The notes beneath the pieces are model-generated. The model was not told where the DNA came from. It was given only the letters and a program-made list of their open reading frames with translations, and made no database searches. The position numbers and the translations under genes were made by a program. Shown here one piece after another: positions 26,932 to 34,221 of a DNA stretch of 64,000 nt; positions within the stretch are counted from its first letter, which is position 1, and every line of letters begins with the position of its first letter. The DNA comes from Thermodesulfovibrionales bacterium (GTDB taxonomy: Bacteria > Nitrospirota > Thermodesulfovibrionia > Thermodesulfovibrionales > Dissulfurispiraceae), in contig JAOAGP010000053.1 of NCBI GenBank assembly GCA_026415695.1, positions 21,693 through 85,692 of the forward strand, given 5' to 3'.

Positions 26932-28219
26932 TATCCCTCTCTGCTCCGATACACAGGCATGCATTCTGTCCACCAAAACCAAAGGAGTTTGATAGGGCTA
27001 TTTTATGTGACTTCTTGATAGCATTGTTTGGCACATAAAAAAGATCACACTTGGGGTCAGGAAATTCGTAATTAATGGTGGGTAGTATCGTTGAATCGTT
27101 TATGCCCATCAGTGTAAGCACACACTCAATGGCTCCAGCTGCTGCGATGGCATGCCCAAGCATTGACTTGTTTGAACTTATGGGTATCTCTCTTGCCCTT
27201 TCCCCAAATACCTCTTTTATTGCCAGAGTTTCTGTCATGTCGTTTTGAAGGGTGGATGTCCCATGTGCATTTATGTAATCTATATCGTCAATAGTAATGC
27301 CTGCGTCTTTTATAGCCTTTTTCATTGCTATTATTGCACCTAATCCTTTAGGATGCATATCAGTGATTCTGTAGGCATCAGCAGAGGCGCCATAACCCAT
27401 CAATTCACCATATATCTTTGTCCCTCTACTTAAGGCATGGTGATATTCTTCAAGTATTACTACGCCAGCCCCTTCTGACATAACAAAACCATTCCGTTTT
27501 CTGTCAAATGGTCTTGATGCAGTTTGTGGTGAGGTATATCGTTCTGCAAGTGCCTTTAGAGAGATAAAACCTAAATAACCAAAAAAATCCGTCACAGATT
27601 CAGAACCACCAGCAACAAACACATCTGCCCTGTCATCCAATATCGCCTTGTATGCCTCACCGATAGCTTGGGCACCAGCGGCACAGGCTGAAACACTTAT
27701 CATGTTGTGCCCCCGTATATCAAATACATCGGCGCAGATGGTTGATGTAATGTCAGGTTTTCTTTTAAAGAAATTGAGATAGTTATATCCGCCTGACTTT
27801 TCCATTTGTGCTAAATCCCATTTGTCTCTTGTATTGTAAAATCTATGGAGGTGTAGCATATCCTTAATCTTGGGATTATCACCATGATTGCCAACACTTA
27901 CACCTATCCTGTAACGGTCTTTTACAGAGTCAAGACCTGCCATGGTGTATGCCTCTTTTGTGGCATGTATGAGTAGTAAGGCACCTCTTGATAAGTATTT
28001 TAATGACTTGCCTACAATAGACTTATCAAGCCAGTCTTCTTTTACCTCTCCACCAATATTACAAGGCAGTGAGGAGGTGTCAAATGATTTTATATAGTCA
28101 ATACCTGACCTTCCAGCCTTGCAATTCGTGAAGGTTTCTTGGGCATTTGCACCAAGGCAGGTAATCATACCATACCCTGTTATTACAACCCTTTTTCTTG
28201 ATTTATGATGTGGGATCAT
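26921..28219 (-). CDS. Ketoacyl-ACP synthase (FabF-like), first KS of the cluster
   Basis: 432 residues with complete KS residues: Cys179 in SVSACAAGAQ, His in NAHGTST, His in KSMLGHAIAAAG and the loop NSFGFGGQNA. Gene order (dedicated ACP, then this KS, then an overlapping degenerate KS) suggests a KS-alpha/KS-beta pair. It should elongate acyl chains on the cluster ACP. The start is preceded by a weak site. It lies 46 bp after the ACP gene. Confidence 0.88.
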   Translation of the reverse strand: MIPHHKSRKRVVITGYGMITCLGANAQETFTNCKAGRSGIDYIKSFDTSSLPCNIGGEVKEDWLDKSIVGKSLKYLSRGALLLIHATKEAYTMAGLDSVKDRYRIGVSVGNHGDNPKIKDMLHLHRFYNTRDKWDLAQMEKSGGYNYLNFFKRKPDITSTICADVFDIRGHNMISVSACAAGAQAIGEAYKAILDDRADVFVAGGSESVTDFFGYLGFISLKALAERYTSPQTASRPFDRKRNGFVMSEGAGVVILEEYHHALSRGTKIYGELMGYGASADAYRITDMHPKGLGAIIAMKKAIKDAGITIDDIDYINAHGTSTLQNDMTETLAIKEVFGERAREIPISSNKSMLGHAIAAAGAIECVLTLMGINDSTILPTINYEFPDPKCDLFYVPNNAIKKSHKIALSNSFGFGGQNACLCIGAERDNDT

Positions 28220-28265
28220 AGTGAGACTAAAGTAGAATGTTTATTTTGAGTTCTTTAGCAGAGGG

Positions 28266-28829
28266 CTAAAAAATCCTTCTTTCCTTTTGGATGTTTTCAA
28301 TATAATTGACTATCAAATCATCTCCATTTGTGTATTCTGCTGGTTCACCGCAGGATGAACATACCAACTGAAGATGCTCTGCAAACTTCCAATCTTTACC
28401 CCCACATGCAGTGCATTTCTCTGGTAGGGTTTGAAGTATATCCATCACACCCTTTGCAAGCGATTCTACGGTTATTAAGGATGTAACCTCATCAATGTAA
28501 ATGCCTGATTTTAGGTCTTTTGCCTTCTCACCAAGCCTTATTTTGAGCAATTCGATTGCCTTGTCCGTCAGTTTTCCAGTATCGTCAATAGCCACACCCT
28601 CTCCATATAACTCCTCAACATGCTCAAGGATAAATCTCCTTGCCATCTTTATACCAAAGGTTTGCTCTAATCGGTAATTTATATCAAGAAAGTCAAGTGA
28701 CTCAGCCCCTAAATCCTTGATCAAGGAACTGTCTGGTGTAATCCTTGAGATGTCAATGTTGAGTGTCTCTGCGATTGCCTTTTTTGTCTCTTCTAAAACC
28801 TGTTCATAGGTGATGAAATTGTTTGACAT
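28266..28829 (-). CDS. AcpXL-like acyl carrier protein with C-terminal zinc ribbon
   Basis: 187 residues, twice the normal ACP length. Residues 1-75 form the carrier domain. The phosphopantetheine serine is Ser44 in GAESLDFLDI, and the following LEQTFGIKM resembles the long-chain carrier AcpXL of rhizobia (SLDFLDI ... FGIKIP) rather than AcpP. Residues 76-130 are helical and charged. Residues 139-160 hold two CxxC pairs (CTAC and CSSC), a classical zinc ribbon. A zinc ribbon on an ACP is unusual and may serve docking or regulation. It is second in the operon, 14 bp after the SDR gene. Confidence 0.8.
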   Translation of the reverse strand: MSNNFITYEQVLEETKKAIAETLNIDISRITPDSSLIKDLGAESLDFLDINYRLEQTFGIKMARRFILEHVEELYGEGVAIDDTGKLTDKAIELLKIRLGEKAKDLKSGIYIDEVTSLITVESLAKGVMDILQTLPEKCTACGGKDWKFAEHLQLVCSSCGEPAEYTNGDDLIVNYIENIQKERRIF

Positions 28830-28843
28830 TAAATGCCCTCCAT

Positions 28844-29611
28844 TTATCTAAAGTGTATAATCTGATTGCTCATTCCTCTATCTACAACTATCGTTTGCCC
28901 CCTAATACCCCTGCTTGCAGGTAGGCAAAGGAATGCTACCACCTCTGCAATCTCCTGTTCGTCAACTATCATGTCTTCAGGTATCTTATCGATCCCTTCC
29001 CACATCTGTCTTAAGACCTTAAAGGAATCGGTTTTCACTATGCCACCGCATACTGCATTAACGGATATCTTGTCATTTGCAAGGCTACAAGATAGATCCC
29101 TGATTACCGTTTCCATCGCAGATTTCATCATCCCAAGTGGATAAGACGGATTATAAAACCTGCTTCCAAGACTTGATATGAAGACTATCTTACCTTGCGT
29201 TTCCTTAAGCAATGGTATTGCCTGTTGGATACAAAATATGTTTCCAAACAGATTGACATCAACGAGTTGTCTCAATTCCCTCTCAAAGAGTTTTTCAATG
29301 GGTTTAAAGGGTGCCCGAGCAGCATTTAAAATAAGAAAATCCAATCTGTTGAATGTATCTTTGACCTTTTCAAAGAGTGTCTTTACATCCTCTTTTGATG
29401 ATATATCAGTCCTAACAACGAGGGATTTTAGACCCATGTTGTTGATGGTATCAGAAAGGGAAAATGCCTGTGTTTCAGACGAACCACCAGCCTTTGTGTA
29501 ATTTATAACGATGTTACATCCTAAATTAGCAAAGTGCTGTGCGATTGCCCTGCCAATACCCCTTGAACTTCCAGTTATCAGAGCAACTTTATCTTGCAAT
29601 GGTAGATTCAT
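28844..29611 (-). CDS. FabL-like short-chain reductase (enoyl- or ketoacyl-ACP reductase)
   Basis: 255 residues of the SDR family. The cofactor motif ALITGSSRGIGRA is near the start and LILNAARAP is at the NNAG position. The C-terminal block RGQTIVVDRGMS and VNAVCGGIVKTDSFK resemble enoyl-ACP reductase III (FabL) more than FabG. In FabI/FabL the catalytic Tyr and Lys are seven residues apart; here the nearest candidate, Tyr157 (SYPLGMMK), is six residues before Lys163, with Ser at the expected position. It is the first gene of the nine-gene operon and could supply either reductive step. Confidence 0.75.
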   Translation of the reverse strand: MNLPLQDKVALITGSSRGIGRAIAQHFANLGCNIVINYTKAGGSSETQAFSLSDTINNMGLKSLVVRTDISSKEDVKTLFEKVKDTFNRLDFLILNAARAPFKPIEKLFERELRQLVDVNLFGNIFCIQQAIPLLKETQGKIVFISSLGSRFYNPSYPLGMMKSAMETVIRDLSCSLANDKISVNAVCGGIVKTDSFKVLRQMWEGIDKIPEDMIVDEQEIAEVVAFLCLPASRGIRGQTIVVDRGMSNQIIHFR

Positions 29612-29667
29612 GATAAGGTTGTAATTTTACCATTAAGGCTGTGATTTTTTCTATAAAAGTATCAACC

Positions 29668-29698
29668 TTGACAGAGTGATTATGCTATTCTATGTAAT
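29668..29698 (+). promoter_or_regulatory. Candidate promoter for the restriction-modification genes
   Basis: A perfect TTGACA (29668-29673) with TGTAAT at 29693-29698 (19-bp spacer) or TATGTA at 17 bp. It lies between the divergent fatty acid operon and the methyltransferase gene. The -10 is less certain than the -35. Confidence 0.4.
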
Positions 29699-29758
29699 GG
29701 CAAGTTTGAACATTGTGGATTATTTGAGATGCAATCAAGTTAAAATAACATCTCGGAT

Positions 29759-30592
29759 ATGGAATCTTTAGAACTCAATAACATCTATCACATGGATTGC
29801 ATTGAAGGTATGAAGAATATACCTGAAGACAGTATTGATATTGTCATCACAGACCCACCATTTGCGATAGACTTTAAGGCAAAAAGGAGTAATTACAACA
29901 GGACAGCAACTCGGGTTATTGAAGGGTATAATGAGATACCAAAGGACAATTACCATGATTTTACGATTAAATGGATGACAGAGGTTTATCGTGTGCTTAG
30001 AGATTCTGGTAGTATGTATGTGTTTTCTGGTTGGAATAATCTCAAAGATATCTTAATTGCAATTGATGATTTGGGATTTATCACAGTCAATCATATCATT
30101 TGGAAATACCAGTTTGGTGTTGTTACAAAAAGGAGGTTTATTACATCACATTATCATTGTCTTTATGTCTGTAAGGATGATGCAAAGAGAAGATTTTTCC
30201 CTTATGCCCGATTTCAAAAGGATGCGACAGATGGTAATGGTGGTAGCCTACATTACAAGGACAAAGAGGATGTCTGGGTGATTAAACGAGAGTATTGGAC
30301 AGGACAGCAAAAAACCCCCACAAAGTTACCAGCAGAACTCATAAAGAAGATACTTTTGTATTCAACACAAGAGGGGGATGTTGTGTTAGACCCCTTTTTA
30401 GGCTCTGGACAGGTTGCCGTAATTAGCAAGTTGATGAATAGAAGATATATAGGTTTTGAGATTGTAAAAGAGTATTATGAATTTGCTAAAAAAAGGCTGG
30501 AAGAAAATTTGTATACGATAAAAGACAATCAACAAAGAATCACGAGTAATATACCACTTAATCTCTTTGAAAAGAAACAAGATGAATTTTAA
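29759..30592 (+). CDS. Type II DNA methyltransferase (beta-class N4-cytosine/N6-adenine)
   Basis: 277 residues. The catalytic motif DPPF (DIVITDPPFAIDF) comes first and the S-adenosylmethionine motif FLGSGQVAVIS late (VVLDPFLGSG), the beta-class order. The target-recognition region lies between (about residues 50-190). It would methylate one base in a short recognition sequence to protect it from the partner nuclease. The next gene overlaps its 3' end by 11 bp and has endonuclease features, so this is a complete type II pair. The recognition sequence cannot be read from the protein. Confidence 0.87.
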   Translation: MESLELNNIYHMDCIEGMKNIPEDSIDIVITDPPFAIDFKAKRSNYNRTATRVIEGYNEIPKDNYHDFTIKWMTEVYRVLRDSGSMYVFSGWNNLKDILIAIDDLGFITVNHIIWKYQFGVVTKRRFITSHYHCLYVCKDDAKRRFFPYARFQKDATDGNGGSLHYKDKEDVWVIKREYWTGQQKTPTKLPAELIKKILLYSTQEGDVVLDPFLGSGQVAVISKLMNRRYIGFEIVKEYYEFAKKRLEENLYTIKDNQQRITSNIPLNLFEKKQDEF

Positions 30593-31232
30593 AGAAATAT
30601 CAGAACAAATTGCACAGAAATTGCAAACTATACATAAATTCTGGGACGGTAAAGAGTCAATTTTAGAAATGAAAGAAGCAGGATACCCCCATTGGAAGCA
30701 AATGGAATGGATAGGATTTTATTTTCAGTTCATATGTGAGAAGAATTTGCGATGCTTTATGGATATACCCGGGCCAAAATATGGCAATGTTCAATTTGAT
30801 GCTTTTAAACATATTCCTTGGGATTTTAAAGCTCATGCTATGAATACGAGTAGTCATCAAATAATAGTAAATGATTCAGAAGCTACTGCTAATGGGATTA
30901 GACAGTATAATGCGGTTGGATTAATATTAGCATTAGGTAAGGTTCAATATAACGATGAGGATAGAAAATTCCAAGCATGGCATGAATCCATAAAAGGTAA
31001 GATATCAGAATATACAATACATAGAATAAAAAGAGGTGCTTGGTCAAGGATAAGGAAGGTTTCTTTTGAGTTAAAACAAATTGCTTTTATAAAAATAAGA
31101 GATGAAACACTAATAAAGTGTGGGGCATTTCAACAGGATTTTAGAAATGCTAATGGTAGTCCTAGAAGATCAAAAGTTTTACTAGATCTTGAAAAGATAG
31201 ACGAAGAACTTGAATATTGCATTGAGTTTTAA
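30582..31232 (+). CDS. Probable type II restriction endonuclease (PD-(D/E)XK type)
   Basis: 216 residues from the ATG at 30582; a TTG five codons earlier is less likely. The likely active site is in NVQFDAFKHIPWDFKAH: an acidic residue, then a short strand ending D-x-K (DFK), the minimal PD-(D/E)XK arrangement. Conserved-looking blocks follow (ILALGKVQYNDEDRKFQAWHESIKG). Base composition is even more AT-rich than the neighbours, consistent with a laterally acquired restriction cassette. It overlaps the methyltransferase gene. I cannot assign the target sequence or subtype. Confidence 0.7.
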   Translation: MNFKEISEQIAQKLQTIHKFWDGKESILEMKEAGYPHWKQMEWIGFYFQFICEKNLRCFMDIPGPKYGNVQFDAFKHIPWDFKAHAMNTSSHQIIVNDSEATANGIRQYNAVGLILALGKVQYNDEDRKFQAWHESIKGKISEYTIHRIKRGAWSRIRKVSFELKQIAFIKIRDETLIKCGAFQQDFRNANGSPRRSKVLLDLEKIDEELEYCIEF

Positions 31233-31246
31233 TAAAACTAATCAGC

Positions 31247-32170
31247 ATGCAAAAGAGATATCCATCATATCTTAATCTTACCCTTGATGAACTGAGCCAA
31301 AAGGTGCAGAAGGCGTTTGATATGATGACTGCCTGTAGCCTATGCCCTCGTCATTGTGGTGTAGATAGGACAAAAGGTCAAAGAGGGTATTGTAATACTG
31401 GTATATTGCCCTTTGTATCAAGTTGGGGGCCACACTATGGCGAAGAAAAACCATTGGTAGGCATGTATGGTTCAGGCACGATATTCTTTGGTAATTGTAA
31501 TCTTGGTTGTATCTTCTGTCAAAACTACACCATTAGCCATTTAGGTGAAGGCACTGAGATGTCTTATCAGGAACTTGCAGACATCATGCTTGGCATTGAG
31601 GCAAGGGGATGTCACAACATAAACCTCGTCACACCAACTCACCAAATGCCCATGATACTTAAGTCTTTACAGATTGCTATAAACAAAGGCATACACACTC
31701 CTATTGTCTATAACTGTGGTGGATACGAATCCCTTGAGGCAATAAGACTACTTGATGGCATTGTTGATATATACATGCCTGATATAAAGTTTGCTGACCC
31801 CTCTGTGTCAAAAAGGCTTGCAGATGCAGAGGACTATTTTGAGAGATGCAAAGAGGCTGTCAAAGAGATGCACAGACAGGTTGGAGACCTTGAGATTGTT
31901 GGAGGGGTTGCAAGAAGAGGATTACTTATTAGGCATCTTGTGTTACCAAATGGGCTGTCAGGCACAAAGGCTGTGATGGAGTTTATAGCAAAGGATATAT
32001 CATCAAATACCTTTGTAAATGTAATGGATCAATACTATCCCTGTTACAAGGCACGAGAGGATGAACTGCTAAATAGAAGGATTACAATGCAGGAATACAA
32101 GTCTGCACTAAAAATAACAAAAGAGGCAGGTATAAGAAGGGATGAATCTCAAATTCATTGGGGCTATTAA
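31247..32170 (+). CDS. Radical SAM protein, PflA-activase-like family
   Basis: 307 residues. The radical SAM cluster is CNLGCIFC (CxxxCxxC, about residues 83-90). It is preceded by a second cysteine group, CSLCPRHCGVDRTKGQRGYC, found in a family related to pyruvate formate-lyase activating enzymes. It would cleave S-adenosylmethionine to start radical chemistry; the substrate is unknown. Its 3' end overlaps the beta-CASP hydrolase by 29 bp, so the two are one transcription unit. The restriction-modification pair lies just upstream. Confidence 0.85.
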   Translation: MQKRYPSYLNLTLDELSQKVQKAFDMMTACSLCPRHCGVDRTKGQRGYCNTGILPFVSSWGPHYGEEKPLVGMYGSGTIFFGNCNLGCIFCQNYTISHLGEGTEMSYQELADIMLGIEARGCHNINLVTPTHQMPMILKSLQIAINKGIHTPIVYNCGGYESLEAIRLLDGIVDIYMPDIKFADPSVSKRLADAEDYFERCKEAVKEMHRQVGDLEIVGGVARRGLLIRHLVLPNGLSGTKAVMEFIAKDISSNTFVNVMDQYYPCYKAREDELLNRRITMQEYKSALKITKEAGIRRDESQIHWGY

Positions 32171-33524
32171 GACGGTTACAGGTAGTTGTTTTCATTTGAC
32201 AATTAATGACAAGCAGATCTTAGTTGATTGTGGTATGCATCAGGGACCCCATAGTGATGAGGAAAACAGGCAGGAGTTTGACTTTGAACCATATGAGATA
32301 GATTATCTCATACTTACACACGCACACATAGACCATTCTGGTTTAATACCTCTGCTGATAAAACGGGGATTTGAGGGTAAGATTGTTTGCACACCTGCAA
32401 CGGCTGATTTACTGTTGATAATGCTCAAGGATTCTGCACACATTCAAGAAAAGGATGCTGAATGGCTAAACAAACAAGAGATGAGGGCAGGTAGAGAGCC
32501 TATCGTTCAACCACTTTATACAGTTGAAGATGTAGAGGATGTAGCAAGACATCTGATGCTGATTCAATACGACACGATTGAACACCTATCAAAAGAGATA
32601 CGGATAAGACTTGTTGATGCAGGGCATATCTTGGGTTCTGCATCTGTTGAGTTGTGGTATAAGGATAGTCAAACAGAAAAGAAGATTGTATTTTCAGGAG
32701 ATATAGGCAGGGTCAACAATCCTATTGTAAGAGACCCAAAGACAGTTAATGATGCTGATGTAGTGTTAATTGAGTCAACCTATGGGAATAGATTGCATAA
32801 GGACTTGGAGTCGTCTATCAAGGAGTTTGTTGAGGTTATACATTACACATTTAAAAGGGGAGGTAATGTCTTTGTGCCATCATTTGCTGTTGGCAGGACA
32901 CAAGACATACTTTACATACTTTACAAACTTGAAAAAGAAAAGAGTCTGCCACCACACAAGGTTTTTGTTGATAGCCCTCTTGCGGAAGAGGCAACAACGG
33001 TATATTTAAGACACAAGGAGTGTTTTGATGAAGAGGCACTAGAGATATTCAAAAAGGATAAAGATATCTTTAGGAATTTTAAATTTACTACATCAGTAGA
33101 GGCATCTCAGGAGATAAACAAGATTAAATCTGGTGCTATTGTGATTGCTGGTAGCGGGATGTGTGAAGGTGGAAGGATACGGCATCATCTAAAGCACAAT
33201 CTCTGGAGGAAGGAATGCAGTATTGTTTTCTCTGGATATCAGGTAGTAGGCACATTAGGTAGAAAAATCATTGACGGAGCAAAGTTAGTAAAGATACTTG
33301 GTAATGAGATTGCTGTCAAGGCATCTGTGCATACAATAGGCGGATTTTCAGCACATGCAGATAGAGATGGTCTCATCAATTGGCTCAAGGCGATAAATGG
33401 TAATCCTTTGGTGTATGTTGTGCATGGTGAGGAGACGATATCAGAAGATTTTGCAAAATATATAAGTGAAAACCTTCAAATGAAGGCTGTAGTGCCTGAA
33501 AAGGGATTGATAGTTAATCATTAA
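32142..33524 (+). CDS. Metallo-beta-lactamase/beta-CASP RNA-processing-type hydrolase
   Basis: 460 residues. The metal motif is LTHAHIDHSG (HxHxDH), followed by GDIGR. The beta-CASP insertion has FVPSFAVGRTQDILY and SGMCEGGRIRHHL, and the C-terminal block holds GGFSAHADRDG. This is the YSH1/CPSF-73-like group of prokaryotic RNases, with endo- or exonuclease activity on RNA. GGCAGG lies upstream of the start, within the radical SAM gene. It is convergent with mgsA and the stops overlap by 4 bp. Confidence 0.9.
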   Translation: MNLKFIGAIKTVTGSCFHLTINDKQILVDCGMHQGPHSDEENRQEFDFEPYEIDYLILTHAHIDHSGLIPLLIKRGFEGKIVCTPATADLLLIMLKDSAHIQEKDAEWLNKQEMRAGREPIVQPLYTVEDVEDVARHLMLIQYDTIEHLSKEIRIRLVDAGHILGSASVELWYKDSQTEKKIVFSGDIGRVNNPIVRDPKTVNDADVVLIESTYGNRLHKDLESSIKEFVEVIHYTFKRGGNVFVPSFAVGRTQDILYILYKLEKEKSLPPHKVFVDSPLAEEATTVYLRHKECFDEEALEIFKKDKDIFRNFKFTTSVEASQEINKIKSGAIVIAGSGMCEGGRIRHHLKHNLWRKECSIVFSGYQVVGTLGRKIIDGAKLVKILGNEIAVKASVHTIGGFSAHADRDGLINWLKAINGNPLVYVVHGEETISEDFAKYISENLQMKAVVPEKGLIVNH

Positions 33525-34063
33525 ATGTCGTCACAACCACAATTTGCCTCATGGGTTTGTTGATTTTGTTTTGCCTTGTAGTCTTCATCAATTCCAAACT
33601 TATCGGCAGATCTTTCTTTTTGATATATGTTGTCGTAATCTGTAACAAGTCTCTCATACTCTTGGTGCATCAGTGGAGATGCAATAATGAAGTCAGCAGT
33701 TGAACGGTTACAGGCAATAGGTATGTTGTAAACAACGGCAATTCTCAAAAGTGCACTCACATCGGAACTATGAGGATGGACATCAAGTGGGTCGGAGAAA
33801 AAGACAATGGCGTCTATTTCATTTTCTGCTATCTTTGCACCTACTTGCTGATCCCCACCAAGAGGTCCGCTTTTAAAGCACTTGACATCAAGCCCTACGG
33901 TTTGTCTTAAAATCTTACAAGTAGTGCCTGTGCCATAGAGCTCATATTTTGACAATATGTCTTTGTTGTATTCTGCCCATTCAACCATGTCTTTTTTCAT
34001 TGCATCATGTGCAATGAGGACAATCCTTTTCTTTTCTGGCATCTTGATTGTTATTTTTTTCAT
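33521..34063 (-). CDS. mgsA: Methylglyoxal synthase with C-terminal tail
   Basis: 180 residues. The first 150 match MgsA closely: IAHDAMKKDM, GTGTTCKIL, the catalytic-Asp motif SGPLGGDQQVGA, and VVYNIPIACNRSTADFIIASPL. It converts dihydroxyacetone phosphate to methylglyoxal, a bypass of lower glycolysis when phosphate is limiting. E. coli MgsA is 152 residues; the extra 30 here are hydrophilic and end in a Cys-Gly-Cys (NCGCDDI). AGGAGG precedes the start. It is divergent from the hybrid kinase gene. Confidence 0.93.
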   Translation of the reverse strand: MKKITIKMPEKKRIVLIAHDAMKKDMVEWAEYNKDILSKYELYGTGTTCKILRQTVGLDVKCFKSGPLGGDQQVGAKIAENEIDAIVFFSDPLDVHPHSSDVSALLRIAVVYNIPIACNRSTADFIIASPLMHQEYERLVTDYDNIYQKERSADKFGIDEDYKAKQNQQTHEANCGCDDI

Positions 34064-34221
34064 CTTAAATACCTCCTTTTAAGAAAACTTACATCCTATA
34101 TTATAAAGATTTGTATGTAAAAACGAGTTTAAAATATGTTTAAGGAGTTTTAAGATTGTTTAAAAAAGAGGCAAAGGGTAGAAATTTATTAATTTTATTT
34201 TTTTTTATATAATACTTGTTA

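Noticed and set aside
21414..29611. Aryl polyene or ladderane cluster
   Set aside because: No ammonia lyase, glycosyltransferase, MMPL exporter, radical SAM or phytoene desaturase gene is present; the ACP and acyltransferase fit the AcpXL/LpxXL type better. It remains a secondary hypothesis.
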